Positions 18,777 to 25,306 of a stretch of 37,200 bases of DNA are shown here, one piece after another; the stretch's first letter is position 1; each line of letters opens with the position of its first letter. Below the pieces are notes generated by a model. The model worked only from the letters and a program-made list of their open reading frames with translations. It made no database searches and was not told where the DNA came from. The stretch spans positions 25,520 to 62,719 of the forward strand of contig VBHO01000142.1 in NCBI GenBank assembly GCA_005882045.1. Reading direction: 5' to 3'. The position numbers and the translations under genes are program-made. Source of the stretch: Chloroflexota bacterium. GTDB lineage: Bacteria > Chloroflexota > Dormibacteria > CF-121.

Positions 18777-20014
18777 CACGACGCCGGTTCGCGCACCAGT
18801 CCGATGACCCACAGACCCAGCACCGTCAGCACTCCGGCGGTGGCGATAAAGACCGACGCGTAGCCAAAGTTGGCCGCCAACGTTGATCCGAGCAGTGGCC
18901 CGATCGCGTTGCCGACTGCGGTGGCGCTGCTCGTCAGTCCATAGGCCGACCCGCGCAATTCCATGGGCGTCGAGAGGCCGACGATGGCATTGGTCGCTGG
19001 AATCAGCACGCCAAAGAAGATGCCCACCCCGGATCGCAGCAGCAGGAATTGCGCGATGTTCTGGACGAAGGCTTGCGGCAGGAAGAAGACCGCCGCGCCG
19101 AAGCAGGCGAAGATGAGGATCCGTCGGTAGCCACTCCGGTCGACCAGGCGGCTGTAGAAAACCGCCGCCAGGGCGGCGAACACCGCCGTCGCACCAAAGG
19201 CCAGCCCGGCGTAGAGCTTCACCGGGTCAGTGGCCGACGAGATGCGCTCGACGTAGAGCGGAAGAATCGGGAAAACGATGGCGGTGCTGAGCTGCACGAG
19301 GAACAGCGTCACCATCAACGGCATCAACGTCCGTGACCGGAGTCCACGCCCGAACGTCTCGAAGAATCCCGGCCGTCGTGCGGTCGAGGGGGGCGTGTAA
19401 TGCTCGTGGACGAATTGCCAGACGAGGAGACCGGAGACCGCGAGCATGGCGCCCGCGACGAAGAACGTCCCACGGATCCCGACCGCCTGCGCAATCAGTC
19501 CACCGAGGACCGGCCCGGCGGCGATACCGACGTAGACACTCGTCTGCAGCTGCCCCATGCTGGCGGCGAGCCGGACACGCGGGACGATGGTCGCCACCAG
19601 CGCGGTAGCCGCCGCGATCGTGCCGGTGAAGACGCCCTGCAAAATGCGCAGGACGAGGAACTGCTCCACGTTCTGCACCAATCCCATCAGCGCGATGATC
19701 AGGCCGCCGACGAGCATCGAGCGGAGCACCATGACTTTGCGGCCGTGCCGGTCGGCGAGCGCGCCCCAGATGGGGCTGAAGATGGCGAGCGAGATTCCGG
19801 TGCTGGTGACCAGCGCTCCCGACCAGAAGACGACGGCGCTGTCGGGATGGACGCCGATCTCTTTCAAATAGAGCGGCAGGAAGGGGAGCACGAACCCGAA
19901 GGCGAGCATGGCGGTCGCCTGTGCTACGCAGACGACGGTGAGGCTGGTCCTCCAGCTGGGGCTTACATCCGCTGAGACATGACTCGGCGGGGCAGGCCGC
20001 GGCCTAAATCTCAG
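18776..20014 (-). CDS. MFS transporter, multidrug-efflux type
   Basis: From the first ordinary start (ATG 19909) the protein is 377 residues but begins in the middle of TM1 (MLAFGFVLPFLPLYL). The frame continues upstream as ...SWRTSLTVVCVAQATAMLAF, which completes TM1 in the usual MFS way, yet has no ATG, GTG or TTG. The only candidate is CTG 20014, overlapping the ccsA stop (CTGA) with GAAAGG 6 nt upstream, giving about 412 residues. Motif A is GALADRHGRKVM; about 12 helices in two halves joined by the loop RPGFFETFGRGLRSR. Substrate unknown. Last gene of the CBS-GltD-CcsA operon. Confidence 0.9.
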   Translation of the reverse strand: MRFRPRPAPPSHVSADVSPSWRTSLTVVCVAQATAMLAFGFVLPFLPLYLKEIGVHPDSAVVFWSGALVTSTGISLAIFSPIWGALADRHGRKVMVLRSMLVGGLIIALMGLVQNVEQFLVLRILQGVFTGTIAAATALVATIVPRVRLAASMGQLQTSVYVGIAAGPVLGGLIAQAVGIRGTFFVAGAMLAVSGLLVWQFVHEHYTPPSTARRPGFFETFGRGLRSRTLMPLMVTLFLVQLSTAIVFPILPLYVERISSATDPVKLYAGLAFGATAVFAALAAVFYSRLVDRSGYRRILIFACFGAAVFFLPQAFVQNIAQFLLLRSGVGIFFGVLIPATNAIVGLSTPMELRGSAYGLTSSATAVGNAIGPLLGSTLAANFGYASVFIATAGVLTVLGLWVIGLVREPAS

Positions 20015-21009
20015 CCGGCGCCTTTCGCGTAGCTATGAAGCCCCACGATCCAGAGGTTGACGGCGTAGAGCGTGATCATGATCGAGATGAAGCCGGCGGT
20101 CGCGATCAGCGCCGTGCGGCGTCCGCGCCAGGCCCGTAGGCTGTGAGCATGCAGGTAGATGGCGTAAATGATCCAGGTGATCGCCGCCCAGGTTTCCTTT
20201 GGGTCCCATCCCCACCAGCGGCCCCAGGCGTGCTCGCCCCACACGGCTCCCGCCATGGTGCCGAAGGTCCAGATTGGGAAGCCGAGCAGGATGGCGCGAA
20301 AGGTCAGCCGGTCGAGGGTTTCCAGCGAAGGCAGTCGGGCAGCGATGCCCGAGCCGTTCAACCAGGATTTCACGCTCGCGCTCCGGTCTTTGACGAGATA
20401 GAGCGCAGCGAACACGAAGCTCGAAACCAGGATGCCGGAGGAGGCCATCATGCTGGACACGTGGATCTTCAGCCAGTAGCTCTGCAGCGCCGGGACGAGC
20501 GGCTCGGGCGATTGGTAGAGGCCATAACCGATCCCCATCAGGGCCACCACCACGAAGAGCGCCACGCCGCCGCCCAGTGACGCGACCGGCCAGCGCACCG
20601 TCATCAGGAGGAAAACGGTGACCGCGACCAGCGCCAGCATGGAGCTGTACTCGTACATGTTGGCCAGGGGATAGTGCCCGTCGGCAAAGCCGCGCGAGAT
20701 GATGGCGGTTAGATGGATCGCGGCGCCGGGAGCAACCAGCGCCACCCCAAGCCAGCGGAAGGCCTCGGCGCGGTAGGCGAAGAACGCGAAGTACGCAAAC
20801 ATGCCGCCGACGTAGAGCGCCATCGCGCCGAAGTACAGGTGGAGCGAGAGATCGGTCACGCTGCCGGGTAGCCGAGCCAGGTCGCCACGCACCAGGCTGA
20901 AAGCGAGCAGGTAAAAGGCGAGCGGGAGGATTCGCCAGAGGGCCGGCAGACGCCGCTGGCCAGTGGCCGTCACTGTACCAACCGGGTCGTTGAGGGTGAC
21001 CCGCGCCAT
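20011..21009 (-). CDS. ccsA: Cytochrome c biogenesis protein CcsA (CcsB/ResC type)
   Basis: 332 residues with about eight membrane helices. The tryptophan-rich haem-handling motif is WGRWWGWDPKETWAAITW, and the upstream GHYPLANMYEYSSML is also family-typical. CcsA with CcsB/ResB forms the system II haem-export and cytochrome c synthetase. No ResB partner is in the window. The gene sits one base after the stop of the Fe-S flavoprotein gene and runs into the MFS gene, so it is part of a redox-flavoured operon. Confidence 0.95.
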   Translation of the reverse strand: MARVTLNDPVGTVTATGQRRLPALWRILPLAFYLLAFSLVRGDLARLPGSVTDLSLHLYFGAMALYVGGMFAYFAFFAYRAEAFRWLGVALVAPGAAIHLTAIISRGFADGHYPLANMYEYSSMLALVAVTVFLLMTVRWPVASLGGGVALFVVVALMGIGYGLYQSPEPLVPALQSYWLKIHVSSMMASSGILVSSFVFAALYLVKDRSASVKSWLNGSGIAARLPSLETLDRLTFRAILLGFPIWTFGTMAGAVWGEHAWGRWWGWDPKETWAAITWIIYAIYLHAHSLRAWRGRRTALIATAGFISIMITLYAVNLWIVGLHSYAKGAG

Positions 21010-21010
21010 C

Positions 21011-23221
21011 TCAGACGCCGGCCTTGGCCGCGACCCTGGCGACCGGGGTCAGCGGGATCATCTGCATGGCATCGTCGCGGAACCGAACGCGCTGAAAAGT
21101 GATGCAGTTCACCGGGCAGTGGTCTTCGCAAATCCGGCAGTTGGTGCAGCGGTCGTAATTGACCAGGATCTTGCCGGCCTTCCCGCCAAACTCTTCACCG
21201 AGCACCGTGTTACAGATCTCGACGAATCCGCCGCTCGAGGTGTCGCGACTTTCGCCGTAGACCACGACGTCGAGCGCCTTCTCCGGGCAGACGTCGTCGC
21301 ACGCGCCGCAGAGGATGCAGGTCGACTCGTCGACGTGGTGCACCGTGTCGCACTGGAAGCAGCGCAGCGCAGCCGTGATCGCCTGCTCGTCATTCCAGGG
21401 AAGCTCGACCGGGGTCATGTCCATGCGCTTCTCGGCCGGGAGGATGGGCGGCTCCTGGCGAAGGTAGTAGTCGGCCTCACGATGGTCGTCCGTGGTTTCG
21501 ATGACGGTCAGCGGCTTGGCGTCGCGCGGGACCGCGGCACCAAGCAGTTCGTTGATCGACCGTGCCGTCCGGTGGCCCCAGGCCACGGCATCGACGATGA
21601 ACGACGGACCCTGGACGCAGTCGCCGCCGGCAAACAGCTTCGCCACCTTCGTGTGTCCGCCGGTATCCGCCTCCATGAGCTTGCGCGGCGTGAGCGGCAC
21701 CCCCTGGTCCTGGGGGAAGTCCATGATCTGGCCGGAGGCGAAGATCGCGTAACGGCAGGGGATCACATGCTCGCTGCCGGGCAATTTCTGCACCGTGTTG
21801 ATCAGCAGCTTGCCGCTTTCGGGATCGAACTCGAGCTTGGTCTCGTCAACTCGGATGAACTCGACGCCACTCACGTGGCCGCTCGCGTCGGCCTTGATGG
21901 CGTTGACGATCACGCCAGTGTGCAGCGTCAGCCCGATTTCGCGTGCCTCCACCAGCTCGTTGCCGAAGGCGGGCAGGCGGTCGGCCGGCTCGATCGACAC
22001 CATCCACACCTTGCGGGCGCCGCTCTTGATCGAGGTCTGCGCGGCATCGGTGGCCACGGCGCCACCGCCGATGACGACCACGTCACCGCCACGCGGGAAG
22101 TTGTCCGGGACGATGTCGTAGGAGCGCACCCGCAGGAATTCCATCGCCGAGATCACTTCCGGCAGGTCGGAGCCGGGCACCGGCAGGATGCGCCCGGTCA
22201 TCATGCCGACGGAGAGGAAGACGGCATCGTAGTCGGTGAGCAGCTGCTCGACCTTGATGTCCTTGCCCACGTTCTTGCTGAGGAAGACGTTGACCCCCAT
22301 GTCGACGATCATCTGGATCTCCCAGAGCAGCTGGTCGTGGTCAAAGCGGAAGTGAGGGATGCTGGCTGAGAGCAGGCCGCCGAGTTTGGCCTCACGCTCG
22401 TAGAGGTCGACACCGTATCCCATCAGCCGCAGGTCCTGGGCCGCCGTCATGCCGGCCGGGCCAGAGCCCACCACCGCCACCCGCTTGCCGTTCTCGGGCG
22501 CGCGCTGCCAATCGATCTTGACGCGGCGGGCCCAGGCGTAGTCGGTGGCGAAACGCTTGAGCGACTTGATCGAGACCGCGTTCTCCGGCCCCTGCACCCA
22601 CCCGCGCTTGCAGTCGGTCTCGCAGGGATGGTTGCACAGGCGGCCCAACATCGAGGGGAAGGGGTTGGTCTCGTGGATGACCAGCCAGGAATCGAGGTAG
22701 CGACCCTGCGACACGTAATCGACGTAGGCGGCGATGTCCTGATGGATCGGGCAGGCGCGCTGACAGGGCGACACCGGGACGTTGAGCCCCAGGTCCTTCC
22801 GGCCGGCGAAGACCTTGTTGGACGCCGTGTCAGCGGTCGTTTTTCCAATTTCCTCCAGCACCTCGTAGGCGCTGACGATGCCCACTGTCCTCGACGTTTT
22901 CCTGAAGAGCGGGCCCTCGTCCTCGGTCATCAGGACGACCGGCGTGTCTTCCCGATACATGATGTCGGCGCCCGACTCGAGGGAATCGGCGACGTTGCGC
23001 CCCGGTAGTGGACGGCGCATGTACTGCGCCACGGGTGCACTGCCGTCGGCGTAGACGGCCAACGCCTCGCGGTAACCGAACAGTCCGACGATGCTCCCGT
23101 CCTTCTCGATCAGCAAGGCCTCCGCACCCGACGCCGTCAGTTGCGCCAGCGCCTCGGCGGCGGTCCGATCAGACGGAAAGGTCTGACCGATCGGCTGCAG
23201 GACTTTGCTGAGCGACGGCAT
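21011..23221 (-). CDS. CBS-fused GltD-like Fe-S flavoprotein with C-terminal 2[4Fe-4S] ferredoxin domain
   Basis: 736 residues. Residues ~1-130 look like a CBS pair (SLSKVLQPIGQTFPSDRTAAEALAQL and NVADSLESG...GIVSAYEVLEE). Then comes the GltD-type N-terminal Fe-S region: C153, C157 (CQRACPIHQDI) and C196, C200, C204 (CNHPCETDC). FAD site VVGSGPAGMTAAQDL (~250-264), NAD(P)H site VVVIGGGAVATDA (~381-393). The C-terminus adds CILCGACDDVCP (635-646) and CTNCRICEDHCP (692-703). Family: NADPH-dependent glutamate synthase small-subunit-like oxidoreductases. No glutamate synthase large subunit is adjacent, so it more likely moves electrons between NAD(P)H and ferredoxin or another partner, gated by nucleotide binding to the CBS domains (inference). 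Confidence 0.9.
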   Translation of the reverse strand: MPSLSKVLQPIGQTFPSDRTAAEALAQLTASGAEALLIEKDGSIVGLFGYREALAVYADGSAPVAQYMRRPLPGRNVADSLESGADIMYREDTPVVLMTEDEGPLFRKTSRTVGIVSAYEVLEEIGKTTADTASNKVFAGRKDLGLNVPVSPCQRACPIHQDIAAYVDYVSQGRYLDSWLVIHETNPFPSMLGRLCNHPCETDCKRGWVQGPENAVSIKSLKRFATDYAWARRVKIDWQRAPENGKRVAVVGSGPAGMTAAQDLRLMGYGVDLYEREAKLGGLLSASIPHFRFDHDQLLWEIQMIVDMGVNVFLSKNVGKDIKVEQLLTDYDAVFLSVGMMTGRILPVPGSDLPEVISAMEFLRVRSYDIVPDNFPRGGDVVVIGGGAVATDAAQTSIKSGARKVWMVSIEPADRLPAFGNELVEAREIGLTLHTGVIVNAIKADASGHVSGVEFIRVDETKLEFDPESGKLLINTVQKLPGSEHVIPCRYAIFASGQIMDFPQDQGVPLTPRKLMEADTGGHTKVAKLFAGGDCVQGPSFIVDAVAWGHRTARSINELLGAAVPRDAKPLTVIETTDDHREADYYLRQEPPILPAEKRMDMTPVELPWNDEQAITAALRCFQCDTVHHVDESTCILCGACDDVCPEKALDVVVYGESRDTSSGGFVEICNTVLGEEFGGKAGKILVNYDRCTNCRICEDHCPVNCITFQRVRFRDDAMQMIPLTPVARVAAKAGV

Positions 23222-23613
23222 CAGGCTGCGGCCCTGGGACGGCTGACATCGCGCGCCGTGATGGCGCCGACCGGCATGCCGGCCGACGTCGTGACGAGGA
23301 CGAGCTGCCGCCCGCTTTCACGAAGGAGACGAACGGCCTCCGACACCGGCGCGTCGGGCCGGACCTCGGGGAGTGGGGTGCGCACGATGTCGGCGGCTCG
23401 GGCGGCGAGCAGCCCCTTGACGTAACGCTGGAGGATGTCGAGGTAGGAAACGTAGCCGAGGCAGCGCTGATCGACGATCACGGGGAGCTCCGTCACCCGG
23501 TTCTGCGCCATCATCCTGGCCGCCTGGGCAAGGCTGGTATTCGGGAAGCAGAATGCAAACTGGCTCGACATCGCCTGCTCGACGGTGCGTCCATCCCGAA
23601 TCGCCGTGGGCAT
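23221..23613 (-). CDS. CBS-pair protein
   Basis: 130 residues made of two CBS motifs: TVEQAMSSQFAFCFPNTSLAQAARMM...ELPVIVDQRCLGYVSYLDIL and DIVRTPLPEVRPDAPVSEAVRLL...PVGAITARDV. CBS pairs commonly bind adenine nucleotides. The stop shares one base with the start of the CBS-GltD fusion (TGATG), so the two are made together, giving four CBS motifs in one two-gene unit. TATAAT (23627-23622) lies 8 bp before the ATG without an SD. Confidence 0.9.
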   Translation of the reverse strand: MPTAIRDGRTVEQAMSSQFAFCFPNTSLAQAARMMAQNRVTELPVIVDQRCLGYVSYLDILQRYVKGLLAARAADIVRTPLPEVRPDAPVSEAVRLLRESGRQLVLVTTSAGMPVGAITARDVSRPRAAA

Positions 23614-23621
23614 CGCTCGAA

Positions 23622-23627
23622 ATTATA
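23622..23627 (-). promoter_or_regulatory. Perfect TATAAT, leaderless-type promoter of the CBS/GltD/CcsA operon
   Basis: TATAAT on the minus strand, 8 bp before the ATG at 23613. No recognisable -35 at 16-18 bp. Predicted transcript start falls at or just before the start codon. Confidence 0.6.
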
Positions 23628-23704
23628 GGTGTCACTCGCACGACAGCCGACTGTAACGATGGCGTGACGGGGACCGTGGCAGTCGCTCGTTATACCAGTC
23701 GGAG

Positions 23705-23980
23705 TTGGCCAAGAACCTCGCGCACACGTCGTCGCCTGACCTGGACCTGCCCCGCAACCTGGGCGGCTTTCGCGCTCGGATCCATCTCCCCTTCCGCAGC
23801 GGATTCAACCGCTTCGTGCGCATCCTGGGCATGCTGACCCTGCTCGCCTCATCCCTTGGACTGCTGGCCGCTGTCGCCGGCCTCCCGCTCAACTGGCTGA
23901 GCATGCTGGTCGCCCTGCTGGTCAGCCTGGTGCTGATCGGGTTCAGCGTCCGCCCCAGCCAGCGCAAGCCGAAGTTTTAA
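23705..23980 (+). CDS. Small two-helix membrane protein
   Basis: 91 residues from TTG 23705. A 38-residue cytoplasm-like N-terminus, then two membrane helices (ILGMLTLLASSLGLLAAVAGL and WLSMLVALLVSLVLIGFSV) and a short basic tail. No family recognised. TATACC (23691-23696) lies 8 bp before the TTG. It is divergent from the CBS operon (91 bp between starts), so the two may be co-regulated. Confidence 0.7.
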   Translation: MAKNLAHTSSPDLDLPRNLGGFRARIHLPFRSGFNRFVRILGMLTLLASSLGLLAAVAGLPLNWLSMLVALLVSLVLIGFSVRPSQRKPKF

Positions 23981-23983
23981 AGC

Positions 23984-24086
23984 GAAGGGAAGAACCTACG
24001 GTTCCTCCCTTCGTCGCGCCGTCGGCGGAGCCGAGCCTCCGCTGCGCTCCGGCCAAGCGGCGCTGCATCCTTCTTCCCTTCAAGGG
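23984..24086. repeat. Palindromic intergenic element with 11-bp terminal inverted repeats
   Basis: GAAGGGAAGAA (23984-23994) and TTCTTCCCTTC (24071-24081) are perfect inverted repeats. The left arm also forms a 12-of-13-bp hairpin with 24000-24012 (loop TAC), the right arm forms CCCTT-C-AAGGG, and a small CGGAG/CTCCG hairpin lies inside. The element fills the gap between two converging genes; it may be a MITE/REP-like repeat used as a terminator. Confidence 0.65.
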
Positions 24087-24095
24087 AGACAGAAC

Positions 24096-25280
24096 TTATT
24101 CCGGCTCGAGCAGCCGGAGCACGGCCGCACTCATCACCCGGTATCCGATCGCAAGGCATCGCTCGTCGACGCGGAACTCGGCCGTGTGATGCAGGACCGG
24201 CCCGCTGTCCGGTTCGCCGCCTAAGAGGAAGAAGCACCCGGGTCGCGCATCGAGAAAGTACGCGACGTCTTCCCCCACCATCAGTGGCTCGAACGGCACC
24301 ACCGCATCCGCTCCAAGCACGTGTATAGCGGCCTCTGCGACCAGCCCGGCGATGACGTCGTCGTTCACCACCGGTGGGGCCGCCGACTCGAGTCGAAACT
24401 CGCACGAGCCTCGCATCGCCTCGGCCATCCCGCCGGCAAGCTCAGCGATGCGTTGCAGCAGCCGCTCACGTAAGGCGGCGTCGAAAGTTCGCAACGTCCC
24501 CTGGATGACGACCTCGCCCGCAATGATGTTGAAGGCGCTCCCACCATGGATGGTGCCCAGCGTGACCACCACGGGCGCCCGGGGCGAGGTCTCGCGACTG
24601 ACCAGCGTCTGCAGGGCGGTCACGATCTGGGCCGCGATCACCACGGCATCTACCGTCATATCCGGCATCGCACCATGTCCCCCTTTGCCGCGGACGATCA
24701 GCGAGAACCCGTCGACGCTGGCCATCATGGCCCCGGACCGCACCGAGACCTGGCCGGTCGGCAGTCCGGCCCAGACGTGGAGACCGACGACGCGATCGAT
24801 GCCGCTAAGGACTCCGGCCTCGATCATCGGTTTCGCACCGCCGCCGATCTCCTCGGCCGGCTGGAACACAAAGCGCACCATGCCGGCGAGCTGGTCGCGA
24901 TGGTCGGCCATCACCCGCGCGACCTCCAGCGCGACGGCCATGTGCACATCGTGGCCGCAGGCGTGCATCACGCCGCGCCGGGTCGAACGGAACGGCAGCT
25001 CGCCGGCTTCGGTGATGGGCAGACCGTCCATGTCGGCCCGGACCATCACCGCGCGGCCCGGCCGGCCGCCCTTGATGTCGGCGACGATGCCGGTGCCGGC
25101 TACGCCGATCTGCAGCCGGTCAACCGACAGCGCATCGAGACGCTCAATGAGGTAGGTGGCGGTTTCGTTTTCCTTGAAGGCCAACTCCGGCACGGCGTGC
25201 AGCTCGCGCCGATGAGTCAGCAGGTGCTGGCTGGTGGCTTCATCGACCTCGAGCACGCGATCGCGCCGCTCGGAGGACAT
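24096..25280 (-). CDS. M20-family amidohydrolase (N-acyl amino acid / hippurate hydrolase type)
   Basis: 394 residues. HRRELHAVPELAFKE at the N-terminus, metal ligands in MHACGHDVHM (C108, H110), FQPAEE with the catalytic Glu, GLHVWAGLPTG, the lid-domain insertion GHGAMPDMTVDAVV, and the C-terminal HHTAEFRVDE. Characterised relatives hydrolyse N-acyl amino acids, hippurate or indole-acetyl amino acids in the cytoplasm; the substrate here cannot be fixed. It is divergent from ligD with only 26 bp between start codons. Confidence 0.92.
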   Translation of the reverse strand: MSSERRDRVLEVDEATSQHLLTHRRELHAVPELAFKENETATYLIERLDALSVDRLQIGVAGTGIVADIKGGRPGRAVMVRADMDGLPITEAGELPFRSTRRGVMHACGHDVHMAVALEVARVMADHRDQLAGMVRFVFQPAEEIGGGAKPMIEAGVLSGIDRVVGLHVWAGLPTGQVSVRSGAMMASVDGFSLIVRGKGGHGAMPDMTVDAVVIAAQIVTALQTLVSRETSPRAPVVVTLGTIHGGSAFNIIAGEVVIQGTLRTFDAALRERLLQRIAELAGGMAEAMRGSCEFRLESAAPPVVNDDVIAGLVAEAAIHVLGADAVVPFEPLMVGEDVAYFLDARPGCFFLLGGEPDSGPVLHHTAEFRVDERCLAIGYRVMSAAVLRLLEPE

Positions 25281-25306
25281 CCGAACATTCTGGCAAACTG
25301 GGTTTG
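25281..25306. promoter_or_regulatory. 26-bp divergent promoter region (M20 amidohydrolase / ligD)
   Basis: The start codons of the two genes are 26 bp apart. Minus strand: CAGAAT then 6 bp to ATG. Plus strand: CAAACT (25294-25299) then 7 bp to ATG. Both hexamers are weak but correctly placed for leaderless mRNAs; there is no SD on either side, and the two promoters must overlap. Confidence 0.45.

Noticed and set aside
21011-23221. Genuine glutamate synthase small subunit (gltD).
   Set aside because: No large subunit adjacent, and CBS and ferredoxin extensions are not part of GltD; annotated only as GltD-like.
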